This document shows positions 12,001 to 26,500 of a stretch of DNA of 64,000 nt, one piece after another. Position numbers and translations under genes: made by a program. Every line of letters starts with the position of its first letter. The stretch's first letter is position 1. The stretch lies in contig CAJNOP010000230.1 in assembly GCA_905250075.1 (NCBI GenBank), forward strand, positions 82,297 to 146,296, read 5' to 3'. The DNA comes from Rotaria sp. Silwood1. Taxonomy: Eukaryota > Rotifera > Eurotatoria > Philodinida > Philodinidae. Below the pieces are notes generated by a model. It had not been told where the DNA came from and made no database searches. It saw only the letters and a list, made by a program, of their open reading frames with translations.

Positions 12001-15000
12001 TTATCAATTAAATTTTGTTCAATCTACATTACACAAACAAATCAACTCTTAATAAAAGAAACACTTCTTTCTACTTCTCCATCTGGTTTTGCTCTTATAC
12101 GTCGATTAAATTCTTTTCCTTCAAGTACTAAAAAACTATCATTTGGTGATATAATACCACATTTAAGTGCAATTGATCGAGCTGTATTAACATTATCACC
12201 TGTTACCATACGTACAGTTATACCAGCACTACGACATTTAGCTATAGCTTCAGGTACTTCAGGTCGTACAGGATCTTCAATACCACATATACAAACACAT
12301 GTTAATTGATCAACAACATTTGCTTCATCATCCCAATCAGGTAATTTATCGGATGGAAAATCTCTATATGCAACACATATTGTACGTAAACCATCACATG
12401 CCATTGGTTCAATAACTGTTTGTACAAGACGATCATAATCAACATTTGAAAATGGTATAATTTCACCATTACGATTTAATATTGTTTTACATTTTTTTAA
12501 AACAATTTCTGATGCACCTTTTGTATACATACGTACTATTGAATCAGGACGTTGTATAACAGTTGACATACTTTTTCGTACAGAATTAAATGTATAAACA
12601 TGTACAAATTTTTCTTCAGTATAACGTTGACGTATATCATTATAATTACCATTAAGACCAACAACAAAACCTAATAAACCACATTCAGTTTTATTACCAA
12701 CTTGTTTTGGTAATGTTTCTTTTTCAGGTGGAGCCTTGAACAAAAAATAATATTATTAATTTAAATTTTTTTGCAATAAAAAGTAAATTACTTACAAGTA
12801 ATTTTGATGCATAACTACTATTAACTGATATACCTTCAAGAATAATATCTTTTGTTTTATCTGGTATAGAAATTTCTTTAGCTCTTATTGGATTTTCAAC
12901 ATTTTTCCAATGTTTTTCACCAACATAAACTTGTACAACAGTCATACGATTTGTTGTTAATGTTCCAGTTTTATCTGAACATATAGCTGTTGCATTACCC
13001 ATTGTTTCACATGCATCCAAATGACGAACTAAATTATTATCTATCATCATTTTCTAAATGTAAATTAAAAATTTTTTCATTTTATAAAAATAAATTTTGT
13101 TTTTTTTTTATTTTTATTTTTAAATTAATTAACTAACTTTAACAGCATAAGCTAATGATATTGTTACAGCTAATGGTAAACCTTCAGGTACAGCAACAAC
13201 TAAGACAGTTATACCTGTAATTAAATAACGTACAAATCGATTAAAATATTTATTACTCCAACGTTCACGACTAGAATATTATAACAAAAAAAAAAAAAAA
13301 ATTTTAAGGAAAAAAATTTTTAATTTTTTATTACCGTTGAATAAATTCTTCAACTGAAAATCGTACCAGTAGAACAATTACAGTTAAAATAGCAATTGTC
13401 ATGCCTGAAATAAAATTTTTATATATAGTTTAATAAATAAAGAATATAGAGAGTGACTCTAGTCTCTACTCAAACCATGAGATATTCATGAAAAATATAA
13501 AATATGATCTATTTCAATGAAAAACAAAAGTGTTTTATGAATCAAGTCAATTTGATATTGTTATTATTCCAGACTCTAATTAATTGTTTACTTTCTGTAG
13601 AATGTTTATTTGCTTTATTTATTGAAGTAATTATCTATTTCGAGTAATAAAATATCGGATCAAAATGGCTGCCGACAACAGTTTCCAGGATTTATTTAGA
13701 TTCATTATCATCAAATGAAATAAACTAGGCTGAAGGCCGTTTTTTCACACCTATGACTATTTTTTATTACAGGTAAAATGTATAAATAAGTTATGCATAG
13801 ATGAGTACAAATAAATACAATAGATTAATTTCGGTAGTTCGTCATTCCCTAGTATCGTCTAGAGCATTCAATAAAACTATGTAGCATGATTCATTTGGAA
13901 TGAGTTTTTCTAGCATTATTTTATTTTTAATATAAACTAATACATAAAACAATCTTTATTAAAACTACAAGACAATCAAGAAGTCTTCCATAATTATTTT
14001 TCAATAAAGTCTTATCAATAAATCAATGTTTTTTATCTAGCGTGGGAGTCAAATGGGTAGTTTCCCACCTGGAGTTTGTTATTATTATTATTATTATTAT
14101 GTTGTCTATACTTCCAAAAATAGATGTTTGCTTGTCGGGAAGAGAAAATCTGGATACAACACTGTAATAAACAATAGCAAATCTGTAGTTTATATTATGA
14201 CCTTCTTTCTAGGCAAAATATTAACAATAGACATATGCGTCATTTCGATATCAGTATCAGAACTAATGATTTCTAATTAGAAAAAAAAAAAGAAAAGAAA
14301 ATCAAGACTAATGATTCCAACACCATCCTGGAAATCATACATATATATATGTGTCTGATTTCAATCTAAAAATAACTACATTTACAAGTGTCTATTCATA
14401 TATCATCTCTCGAAATGATTCATTGTTTTGTTTTTTGCAGAAAAAAAAAACCTAATTCACAACAACAACATAACTACAAAGCACAAAAAAAAAATTAAAT
14501 TACCAATAAATTTAAATCTCATGTCATTTATGATTCTATTTTATATCTTCACAAATGAAATAACTTCGCCTATATCATTGTCTTTATCAGCCACTGGCAT
14601 CAACTCTATTCTCCTACGGTTGACTAAACATCAACTCTATTAGATTAGTGTCAGCGGATAAAGAATTAATTCAATAGAAACAGAGGAAAAAAAAATTATA
14701 TTAGTACTTCTACGTTGGTTTTTTTTTTCTATCAATTTGCGTAGGAATATATATATATATATCATCATGTCTATTTATAAACTCATCTATAAGTAATGAA
14801 GTAAATCGTACGATTAAGATTATTTCTGTGCGAATATGATTAATCTACAAAATCTTATCCTAAAGTTCAATATTCTTTCTTTCTTTTTTTTTTTTTTCTT
14901 CAAAGTCGAAATCCAAAAGAAAGGAAACAAAAATACATATATATGAACTAATCTATTTTGAAAATTTGTTTTTAATCAATCTAACCTGCATATCCAATTT

Positions 15001-17529
15001 GAATAGCTAATTTAGTTAATTTTGCTTGTAAAATTGATCGTTCTTTAACTTTAAATCCTCCTGTATCATCATCACCAGCTGTTTCTTTTTCTTGATCAAT
15101 AGCAACTTCTTGTAATTCAGTTGCATCAAGATTATTTCCAGTGGAACCTATTTTTTTGAAAAAAATAGCAACCAAATTAATATACATCGGATAAAATATA
15201 TCAATTTGAAAAGAAAAACAAGAAAACAAACGACAAAAACCTGCGTTCAATCCTGGTGTTACCAAATGTTCACTAGCATCAGCATCAACACGACCATTCG
15301 CATCTGAATAAGCATGAGGAAAAACAAAATCAAGGGTAAACATAGGTTAAATAAAAAAAAAAACAAAAAAGGTTCACAACAATATAGATATATAATTTTT
15401 TCTTTTTGATGTATCTATTTCAACATACTTTCTTTTTTATTTTTCGGTGCTTTTTTCTCTTCATCATCTTCTTTTGTTGCACCCAATAATTTAAATATCA
15501 TTCCTGTTTGACTATGTTCCCCAACAGCTAATACTAACATTTTTCCACTACCTTCCATAATATGTGTACCTTGAATAAAACAAAAATAAAAACTTTTTAT
15601 AATAAAAAACTAAAATCTCTAACAATAGGAATCAACTGTTTGAATTTATATACTAGAATCATTTTGTAACAATAACGACTGAAAAGAAAATTTGATTAAC
15701 TGAAATAATGTTATATCAGAAGAAGTACTAGTCTAGTTTCCATTAACATATTTGAGTGAAAAGTCTCAAACAATTAAGTTCATCTTATGAATCTTCAGCG
15801 AACTACAGTCATTCTAGGAAAAACCTCACAGTGTAGAAATATACTAAATTTTCATTAAAACAACAGAAAATTATCTTTTAAGCCAATCGTACAATGATTA
15901 TCGTTCGCTGAAGATAAATAATAAACATCTTATTTTATTCAGAAATGTTTTTTTCTATAAGATTAAATCCTTTATAAAACGTTTTTTGATGACATTGACA
16001 AATCTTTCTTTTTTGTAAAGATCTTTGATTCAAATCTATTATTAAAAATATGATAATTACTTCTCATGATAGGAAATTATTTCAGACTAATTAAATCTTT
16101 TGCTATAATTCAGTCTAGCTATTTACTGTTAAGTGAAGAAAAAAGTCAAATTTACTTTATTTCTAAACTTTTTTGCGTTCATCTTACATATCGAAAAAAA
16201 AACAACATAATTTCGATATGCAAATTAAGTTCATAGATATATCAAATGACTTGTAGACTATTCTAGAAATTTCCGTCGACAAGAATGTTCTTTTATTGAG
16301 ATATCAAATTTCTAAAAAATATTAGCTTGTCATCAAAAAATTGAGTTTACTTGAGAATTCAATATCTTGACCAAGACAAAACAAAAAACACATTCTTTCC
16401 AAATATTCTAAAGATTATTAAGCCTATCCTATAGACACAACATTCCATTATTTCATTTTCTTTTTTTTTTTTTTCTGTAAATATCGAAAGCTAAATCGAA
16501 AATTCACTACAGAAAAAAAAAAAACCATCATCATAGGAACAAAACCCTTTTTAGATTTTTATTAATCTCATTCAATAGAATGTTTATCTAAGCTCAAAAC
16601 AATGAATATTATTTTCACAAAAACAAAAAAACTTTTTTTTTACCCGATAAAAGAAATGGATCTTTTGATTCATGTTTTTTAATTAAATCTGATTCACCAG
16701 TTAATGATGATTCATCAACTTTAAGATCATTTGATTGTACAACAACACCATCAGCTGGTAATAAATCTCCATATTTAATTTGACATATATCTCCAACAAC
16801 AATATCTTTGATTAGAATTTGTTTAACAGTATTATTTTTAACAACATTAAATTTTTGATCACTTTCAATTTTTGATTGAAGACCACGAAATTGTCGTTCT
16901 TTTGTCCAATCATTAAATGCTGTTACAAGAACAACAACAATAACAGCAATAATAATTGCTGCACCTTCAATCCATTCAACATTTGCTTCTTCTATAAAAC
17001 AAAAAAAAAATTGAAAGAACATAATAGAAGAAAATATGTAACAAAATATTGATTTTACTTTGTTTTAATTCAGCTTGAAATGTTTCATCAGTTGGATGAT
17101 AAAATGATAGACCAAATGAAATTATAGCACATATTATAAGAATAACAAGTGTTATATCTTGAAGGGCATCAAACATAAGACGAAAAAATGTTTTCGGTGG
17201 TTTAGGTGGAATTTCATTACGACCAAATGCTGCTACACGTAAGGCTAAATCAGTTTCATCTTCGGCTAAACCTTAAAAGAAAATTTTTTTTTGTTTTTAA
17301 TTTGATTTTTGTTGCAAACGAAAATTTTGTTACCAGTAATTAAATTTGTTTTAAGTTTTTGTCCTAGACCAGCAAGACCACCATAACTTTCATTAAGTTT
17401 TAAAATACCTTCATGACCTCGTGTTTGCATTAATTTTTCTAATTCATCATAAGAAATGCCAAATTCTCGACGAGCTTCTTCAGGAGAAATATCATTTGCA
17501 CCATGAGTAATTTTCTTCTTTTTAGCCAT
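9075..17529 (-). CDS. Plasma-membrane calcium-transporting P-type ATPase (PMCA), 15 exons
   Basis: PMCAs are P2B-type ATPases that export Ca2+ across the plasma membrane and are activated by calmodulin. Exons read on the minus strand: 17529-17334, 17271-17059, 16991-16644, 15569-15429, 15303-15241, 15147-14986, 13404-13335, 13270-13138, 13053-12796, 12734-12075, 12023-11829, 11740-11335, 10664-10345, 10277-10107, 9299-9075. All junctions are GT/AG and keep frame, giving 1186 aa, close to animal PMCAs (about 1200). Visible motifs: actuator SLTGES; VPEGLP in TM4; phosphorylation site [11 protein letters not shown] with Asp at about residue 469; nucleotide-binding KGASE; hinge [22 protein letters not shown]6 [15 protein letters not shown]; and calmodulin-binding [16 protein letters not shown] ending at residue 1112. 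The start [10 protein letters not shown] begins an N-terminal domain that aligns with the family. The C-terminus is NTQL, a class I PDZ ligand. The larger introns (13405-14985, 15570-16643, 10665-11334) contain only AT-rich DNA and repeat debris. Confidence 0.95.
9846..9905 (-). CDS. Candidate alternative last exon of the Ca2+ ATPase (calmodulin-binding domain variant)
   Basis: Upstream of the usual last exon, a strong acceptor (long T-rich tract, then CTGACAG) at 9906-9907 opens a 60-base exon. In the phase left by exon 14 it reads [19 protein letters not shown] and then TAA at 9848-9846. It parallels the start of the standard last exon ([18 protein letters not shown]): V/LxVxKxFQxxI is kept. 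This is exactly where vertebrate PMCA genes use splice site C to swap the second half of the calmodulin-binding domain. Use of this exon would give a 1131-residue protein without the PDZ ligand tail. A GT follows 2 bases into the stop region, but splicing from it would break frame with the last exon. Seen in sequence; use in vivo is inferred. Confidence 0.6.
   Translation of the reverse strand, partial: VQVVKTFQEHIAKSPSSQW
16296..16378. repeat. Short dispersed inverted repeat in a Ca2+ ATPase intron
   Basis: The stretch from GAGATATCAAATTTCTAAAA to about CAATATCTTGACC matches, in the opposite orientation and with scattered differences, bases 35076-35150 in an intron of the ankyrin gene. The ends are loosely inverted copies of each other (GAGATAT...ATATCTT), like a miniature inverted-repeat element. 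Confidence 0.45.
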
Positions 17530-20500
17530 TTTTGGTTTTTTTTATTTTTTTATATTATTTATTATTATTATTATTATTTATTCGTTTATGAAGAAGATAA
17601 TATCTATTGATGTAAATCGATTTTTAACAATTTATTCTGTCGTTGAAGAAACAATAAAATCAAACTCATGATTTATTCATTTATTCAATATACAACGACA
17701 GATAGATCTTAAAACAAAAAAAAAAAAAAGGAAGAAACTAACTGATAACTTATATCTCATGATAATAGAGAATAGGATATTTTTTTTTCTTTTTTGCCAG
17801 AAATTTCTTGATAAGAAACAAAAGGTAGAGAATACAACGATCGATGATTTCCATATGGAATCAAGAAATAGAATTGTTTGACCTTTTTTTCTGACACTTA
17901 ATATATTGATAAGCGATTTTCTATGTAAGTTTAACATAGAAAAATTCGTCGAATATCAAGTACAAACTAAAAACAAAAAAAAAAATGAAATATTCATCTG
18001 CATATGACATATGTCATGTTATAAAAATTGGTTAATCTTTCTTTGTTTATTGATTAGAACTTACTAGTCTTATTTGTTGCTTGAGTATTCCATAACATGA
18101 TTTTTTCTTTTTTTTTTTTTTTTTTTTTCTACATATTATATTATGCGGTTAGTTAGTCGAGTAAAGAAAGAAAAGAAAAGAACATATAGGAAACTATGTG
18201 CACTGATAACAAGAATAGCAAAAGCAGCAATCGTAGAAATAATACTAAAAAAAAATCAGACTATTCGACAACAATCATACATATATATATATATACGCAA
18301 ACCATAAACAGAGAACGCAAAAGATACTCGAATAATAATCACCTATCAGATAGTCTAACGTAAAAATCGTGATGACACATATTTTCTATCTAGAAAATAG
18401 GAACAAAGTAAATAAAAATCAAAAACGAATGTTAAGAAAAAATAAAAGATGATCAGCAGTGTTAACTGCAGGTGTTGAAGAAAAAATATACAATTAGTTT
18501 GTTTTCTGTTTTTCTTTTTCTTTTTGTTTTACTGTAAGGGTAAGAAATATAAGAAGACGAAGAAGAAAAACAACTATCATCAACAACAACGAAGACTATT
18601 CAGATAATAACTATTAATGGCATGTTATTATTTTCGACTACTCTTATTCTTCCTTCTTTCTTTCTCTTCATAGAGAAGCCGACAAGGAAAATAAAAAATT
18701 ATTATCCTCTTTCTGTCGGTTTTTTTTTTTCAATATTACTTCTTTTTTTTTTTTCTGTCTGATTACTACATGTCTCACTTTGTCATCATCATCTTCAATA
18801 CTAGTTATATAAATGTATTTACAAGAACAATTATAAAAAGAAACATACAACAATATTCTTAGATAGTCATTATAATGATCTATTAAATTGGTTTGTCGAA
18901 AAAGCAACAACAACAACAACAACAGAATCACTCCTTTTTTCGAATGATTTTACAGTTTTTTTTTTCTGTTTAGGATGACTGGTGTAAACGTGTTTTTAAT
19001 TACGGAGAAAATGAGTTAGGCTAATGACGATATTATCAGTAAATCAACTAGAAAATAACTCATGTATATACGAACGTGTTTAATGAAGCAATGCATAAAA
19101 TTTCAGATAAAAAAAAAAAAAAAAGAAGGAAAATCTATTGATATTTGCATATCAAATTTATTTATTTTTCCTAAACAAACATAATAGAAAAAAAATAAAT
19201 TCCGTTCATTTATTCCCTTGATGACTATAGAGATCAAAATTTCAATAAAAAAAAAAAATAGTCATTGCAACCTTACCCAAGGGATTATCCAAGCATCTTG
19301 TACAATCAGTCAGTGTTCTTTATTCTTATACGACAAAAGACAAATCGTGACTTGGTTACTAATCCTTCCTGTAGTTTCTTCTTCTCTTTCTCGATTTTCT
19401 AGGTTAATGGTACTGCTAGTGGTTGTTATTGTTGTTTTTCTCGTTGTCGACATATTCTTCTTCACGCGACCGAACTATTTTGCTCTTCCTATCTACGGCA
19501 CATTTTTTCTATCGTTTTACAAGATTACTATTGCTACTGCTTTTTCTCGTTTGACGACGACATGTTCGAAGAAATAGTAACGGAACTCGATTTTTCTCTT
19601 CTTTTTGCCTTTATTTTCTCTTTCAGTTTTTCTTTTTCTTCTTCTATCTTATACTCTCAAACTAGCGTTTGTTTTTGTTCTCGAACTGGGATGTCTAACT
19701 ATTTATTAGCGGCATCACAAACATATACAACCCAACATCTTCTCTTGCTTTCCGTCGTTCTCTTCGACAAGATGAAAATCGCTTATCGCATCATTGTCAT
19801 TCGACTACTTGAGAAGACGAACAAACAAGCGAATGACAGCGCAAATGATGATTATTATTGATAGTGAACATACTAAGAAAAAGAAAACCGAGATGAAATA
19901 CAACAACAACAAAAAAAAAGAGAAAAAAAACTATATGGGAATGTAAAAGAGACCTCTGCATACAGGAAATTGGTATGTGCTGTGTGACGAGTACCCCACG
20001 ATACGGCTCATTTCCGGCTGGATACATTCTTCTTTTTTTTGCTCGAATGTATGATGAATGGAGCTCATCATCATCATTATTATTATTATTATTATCATCT
20101 ATTGGAAAGAAACTCTTCTCAGTTTTCTTTTCATTGATAAATACATATCCTATTTTTGAATTAATATGATAGAAAACGAAGAAGAAGAAGTGCTCGAAGA
20201 TAAGAAAATTTCATATACATGTATGTATTATAACAACTAGAAAAAACCGACCATGTGCAACATTCCAAAAACGGATATTAGTGAAACGAACGAGTCCTTG
20301 TAGACTAGATCTATGGCGGTAATAAACCAATTATTATTTATAGATGGTACCAAGATAAAAATATATGATAAACATATTTATTCTCTTGAATTTTCTTATG
20401 AAAGACAAAATAAATCAAAACAATTTTATGTAATTCTTTAAGTTATAAATTCTATAATGAGGTCGCTACTAGTCAGTTAAACTTATATTGTAGCAACCCT

Positions 20501-23500
20501 GACTTGATTTGTAAGCTTATTGTCTATTTAATATTGTTTTTAGCTTATTTATCAACAAATAAAAAATATATGCACAAACACACACACTATTCGATCTTAT
20601 TTACTTATCTAAATATCATTATCATATTTATATATACGTCAAGGCCTTACTTAATATAAGAAAAATCTCCATTAAAATTAGAAGCGAAGAATTCTTATTG
20701 TCAGATTTTGATTGATTAACATTACGGAAAGCATCGAATATATTTGATGAAAAGATTTTTATAACAAATAATACATCCGAAAAAAAAAAGTCATTTATTT
20801 GACAATAGTTTTTGTTTTTTTTGTTGATAGATGCTAAATTATCAAATATAGAAGATTAATGTCGATGACTCCAAACTCGTCAGATTATGTTGTTGTTGTT
20901 TTGTTTTGTTTTTATTAGAAAATCTCCAGCAACAAATGGGAAAAGGAAATACTCAAAATATAATGAACTAGTAAATGTTTGACTGTTGTTGATTCAATCA
21001 ATATAAATCTTTGATTACTTCATTTAACATATTCTCTATAGAATTTATATTATTATTAAAAAAAATTGAAAAATTAATTATTTTATATATCATAAAACGA
21101 ATACTAAAGTATTAAAAATCTGAATAAATCATGTTTAATATCTCATACAATAAAGATTTGAATGTGTTTTTCTATACGATAGACTATTTTATATGACAAT
21201 CATTATTAATGATATGTTTATATGATATATTAATCTGAATAAAAAAATCATGAATTTTTTTTTTTTTTTTGAAATTCGATTCAATATGAATGTACACGTA
21301 CTTTCGATTATAGATATTTATATATGAATTAATAATTCAAACTATTCTGAATGATATTATGTAGAATAGAAACATGTTGCTTTTGAAAAATATATGAAAC
21401 ATGTTTAACATTTGCGCATGAATATAAAATTTGAGATTCGTTTTTTTTTTTTAGGTATCATACATGCATACTAATCGAATCTATTCTCTATATCTATGAA
21501 TAGAAAAGATATGCGGAACAAAAAAAAAGATTTTTGTTAGTCTCGATATCAACAACTTTGTTTCTAATGAAAACTATTCGTATTGCATCTAAAACAAGTT
21601 CTTTAATATTCATTTTATCGACGACTAATACTTGTCTCTTTCTGATTTATAAGATATTTAAGTTCCAGTTCCGTACATCTCTAACCATTAGTAATAGAAT
21701 TACGACGAAAATATGTCGCATTATAGATGTATCGTTATTCTATTCATTTTTTTCTTTTGTTCGTATAACTATACATAGAATAAATTTTGTTGCAGATGCC
21801 GAACATTTACATATTTTCATGTCTATCTTCTTTATTTTTTTTTTTTCTATGATAATATTTCGATTAGTCATTGATCGAAAATACGTGATGACATTGAATA
21901 GAAATGGATAGGTTTTAAGAATAATTTACCTTGACTATAAGTAGATATGTATTACTAATCTGAATCAAAAGAAAACAAGCGATTGACGTAATTTGAATGA
22001 CGTTTTTAACGTATGTCACAATAAATATCTCGTGTTGCAATTATATGAAGTCGTAAAATGACAGATATTTTGTATTAGTATGTAGATATTTGAGAGAAGT
22101 TATTATTATTATTATTATATTTAACTAAGTATTTTGATACAATTAACAAGGACGTTATCATCTATTTCATTTCTAAGAAGTTGTAATGATACAACTAAAC
22201 TTAGACATGTTCTGTTTTTTTAAGACATGGATAATGAAAGATTGAATACATTTAAGAAGACATTTAAAACATTTATATTTGTATAACTAAAAAGTCATGA
22301 TAAGAATCTGTTTATTCGCATTTTAATGTTTGTTTAAAATCTCTTCACGCTAAGGAAAAGTCAGTTTACATTAGAAAAATCGAAATTGAGATGAATACAT
22401 GGAGAAAATAGCCTGACATCTAATTTTTCATAAACAATATGATTTTTTCATCTGATATCTCATTTGCGAATAATTTTTGATAATTTCCATGCTTGAAAAA
22501 TTTACTTTTTATTCCGAAAGAAAGGTACATGTTTTTCTCATCGCTCTTCTCAGAATTCTCGTAGGAGCTTCATTATAACCAACAGCTATTTCTTTTTTTT
22601 TTCTTGAAATAGCATATTAAACTGTAGAACCAAATTTTTTCAATTATAAGCTTTTCTACTACCATATAAGAAAGTGCTTCTATAAATAGATGAGCAGTTT
22701 TTGGGAATTCTTCGAAGTTTCGAACTTGTCATCCTTTTCTTCTGCATGGAAATTTATTAAAAAAAAAAAAAGGGCACCATAGTTCAAAGTCAGTCGGATT
22801 TGCCTCCGAAAAGTTTGAACTCAATGTAGTCTAATCATCTAAGATGTGTTGGGCATACTAGTCGCGGAATATAAAAAAGTATTTCACATCTTCAAGGTAA
22901 CAATCCAATTTCGACTAAAAAATTTTATTGACAATATAAAAGCACACTTCAGCAGAATCCGAATTTCATCCACTAGATCCGGCTCACAAAAACGTTCGGC
23001 AACATCCGAAAATTTTTGATTCAACGAGCTCTACTGTAGTCTGACATATTCTTTCAAATAAGGAAAAACAAATAAATTTATATCGTGAGTGCCTAAAGAG
23101 AATTTCAGTTTATCAAATGCACTATTTTCAACGCTTGTTTATTGCATATGCTTCGAAAACATCATGATACAGTGCTAACAATTGTAGCATAGCCTGTGTA
23201 CTATAGTCGCCGCTTTACTTATTAAAATCTTTAATATGGAACAACATAAATATTTATTTATCTAAATTATTATATGTCGAAAGTTTCATTGCTAGTTTTT
23301 GCTTTGTTCACTTTAGTCATAATTGACAGTGTTTCTGATTAAAATATAAAAAAAGAAAAAAAGAAAAGACAAACATGAATTAATAATAAATGTGTTTGTG
23401 TTAGCAATATGAAACGTAAAGAAAAAAAAAAACAAACTCTAGAAATTGAAAGGGACAAAAAGAAATAGAAACCGGATAGAAAGAAAATTTTTTAATAATA

Positions 23501-23512
23501 AATAAATATTAT
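17530..23512. other. Intergenic region between two leftward genes; low-complexity DNA
   Basis: The first kilobase or two upstream of 17529 should contain the promoter and 5' untranslated region of the Ca2+ ATPase. The region is full of poly-A/T tracts, TTTC and AGA runs, (CAA)n near 18905-18921, (TTA)n near 20070-20091 and (TTA)n near 22101-22117. Frames of 60-125 codons at 19.2-20.2 kb and 21.5-21.9 kb are made of simple-sequence residues (runs of S, V, F, L) and have no recognisable domain; they are not called as genes. Confidence 0.5.
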
Positions 23513-26500
23513 TTAAAAATCAGTTGCTGCGATATCCGCTGATAATTTATCAATTAAATCTCCTTGACTACTTGAACTTGTTGTATTGACTTGAATAATA
23601 GGTTTTGATTGTTGAACTGCAATATTCATTTTTATTGGTTGTTGTTTATTATTTGTTGTAATAACTTGTGTTTCTACAAAAATTTATTGCAAAAATAAAA
23701 ATATTCAAAAAAAAAAAATTCACCTGTTTGAGTAACAGTTGTTGATGATCCAGTTGGTTGTTGTTCAGATGTCATTTCTTGTAAATATTTAAATGAACGT
23801 GATGGATGTGTATCAAGTTTATTTGTATTTAATGAAAGATTTTGTTCATCATATTTATTTAATAATTGTTGTTGTTGTGGTTTATTATAACCAACATTTG
23901 ATTTTACATTATTTTGATCATCATTTTGTGTCATCATTTGAAGAAAACGAAATGAACGTGATGGAACTGTTGAACCTGTATAACGTGGTGCTTCAGGTTC
24001 ACGTTCACGAAAACTTGGTGGTGCTAAAAAAAAAAACAAAAACATGAATTAAATTATTATTTTTAAAATATTTATTCTATTACGTTTATTATAAATTTCC
24101 ATTAAATCTTCACGATTATTAATTCCTGATGTTCGATTAATAGGTGTATTTTGTGCATCATATTGATCTTGTAATATTTTAAATGCACGTGATGGCATAT
24201 GAGCATCACTACTACGTCGAAGACCAATACTATCACCTGATACAGTTGGTTCATCAACTGTTGTTATTGTTGGTTCTTTATTATCACCATTACTGTTATT
24301 ATATTGTTCTTGTAAATAACGAAATGATCGTGAAGGAAGACCTGATGTACCACTAGAACTTCTACTACGATCTTTATTACCCATTTGTTCATCAAGGACA
24401 GCACGAGCAACTATATAAAACAATAATATTATTTTTTTCTTTTATGTAACAATGACAAAAAGAAAAATTTTTCCAAATCAAATAAAGAATACAATTCTGA
24501 ATGACAGATTGCAATCAATATGTCCATCCGATAACATTCAACTATGTAGATAAGGTCACTGAACTAAATTGAACATGTCAACAAAGAAAAAAAAGAGTTA
24601 TTAACTAAGATAGATTGATATAATATGATATGATAATAAAACAAACTAATTTTTGTTGTACAACAAATAAAAGATATGATCAGTGAGAAGTTTACTTATT
24701 GATAATATACTTTTATCTAATGAAAAAAGTTCGAATGTTTAGTTAGTGTACGAGAGGTACCCTTTCGGAAGAGAAAATTCAGATAAAACATTGAGAAATC
24801 TTATGAGTAAGGACTATATATGTGTATCATATGAATTCGAATGAATGATGAATCACTTTGCAAAGAATTCGAGATTAGAGATATTGGAATTTTTTAATTC
24901 AATGCTATAAGTTCGTCTTAGGAAAATTGATTTTGGGATTTGAAATGATCTTCTTTCATCGAAAGAGAAAATAAAAATGACTCAAAACTTTCATGATAAA
25001 ATCTGTGGCTTTGTGTCAATAGTAGCAATAAGCTTAAGGTCGGAACTCTTTTCATCATATTTATTACTTGTTAGAACCTACATAATGTATATAGTTTTGA
25101 CTAAAAAGAAAAGCAATTAATCAGTTGTAGAGAACTTCTATCCTTGACTTATCAATACTTTTATATAGACCTAAAGAATAACAGAAAAATCAACTATATG
25201 TATGATGTTATGTTAGGAATTAATTCATAAATATTCAATATTTAGAATCTTAGTATATAAATATTTCAATTAGATACTTTTGTCTAATCCGTTTTTTTTA
25301 TAATATTTACAATAAACTTGTCAATTCAATATATTAATGATTATTTAATAGTTCTATCTTATTACAGATACGTATAAATTACAATCTTTGGTATTCGATA
25401 AAGACATATATATGTGATTAAACCTTATTTAAAATATATTATCCGATTGAATATTAACAAAAAATGTAAAGGTCAAAAGTCTTACCTGCTGATTTATTTG
25501 CTGTTGTTGTTGTTGTTGTTGATTGTGATGGTGGTGCAACTGGTGTTGGTACAGTTTTTTCACTATCAGAAATCCAACCTTGAAGCATTTGAAATGACCG
25601 TGATTGTGTAACTCTATAAGATAAATTCGAATCAAAATCTTCTATATATATATTAAATATATACATACACATCTGTATCATGTTGAATATGTTTTTTTGT
25701 TGGTGGTGTTGCTTGTTGACGTGCATAATTAAATGATTGAGTTGGATTTTGTGGGGCATAATGATGTTGATTCATATTTTCAGGTGGAACTATCATTCGA
25801 CGGCTCATATTTGTTTCGGATTCTTGTGTTTCGTTTGGTTCTTCAGTATTCGATGTATATTCACGATGACTGAAATATTCACAAAAAACGAATATAAAAC
25901 AAAAAAAAAAAAAAAAGAAAAGCGTCGATAAGTCGAATAAAATGACAAGCTATTATATTGTCGCAAACAAGGTCATCCTCAACATCATAATCTCATAGAA
26001 GCTCAAATTGGTCAAGTTCACTATTATATATATATATATATATTCTAACGTCTCGTTTTTCACTTTGTTCTGTTCTTCTATTACATTTTTTTCTCTCTTT
26101 TTTTATTTCATATGTCAAACTAGTTATGTATTTTTTTTTAACATTTCAAAAATGATTTTGAAAAAAAAAAAGAGAAAAAGAAAAAGACGAGTCATGAACT
26201 CACTAACGTTTTTTTTTTATTGTTGTTTGTCATGAAAGAAAAACAATGAAGTTAATAAAACTATTCAATATATTGTTTTTATTCAGGAATTATATTGTTA
26301 AGTATTGATTCACATAAACATTATATTTTGTATCAGACTGTTTTTTTTTGCCTTATTCTTTCAATAGTATAAATAAAATAAAAAGGTGAAAGATAAAGTA
26401 ACTCGGCACTATTGACTTACATTATAGTTTTAAAACAAAAAGCGAGTCATCTACATGTGGACCATCATAAAAAAAAGATTAACAAAGAATATATAAAGAT

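Noticed and set aside
10665..16643. Short frames inside the large Ca2+ ATPase introns (for example near 14.05 and 14.4 kb)
   Set aside because: They start in microsatellite or poly-A tracts and have no domain; the surrounding exons splice cleanly across them.
19218..20169. Cluster of overlapping 64-119 codon frames
   Set aside because: Low-complexity composition, no conserved motifs, no consistent splicing; more likely promoter/5' leader simple sequence.
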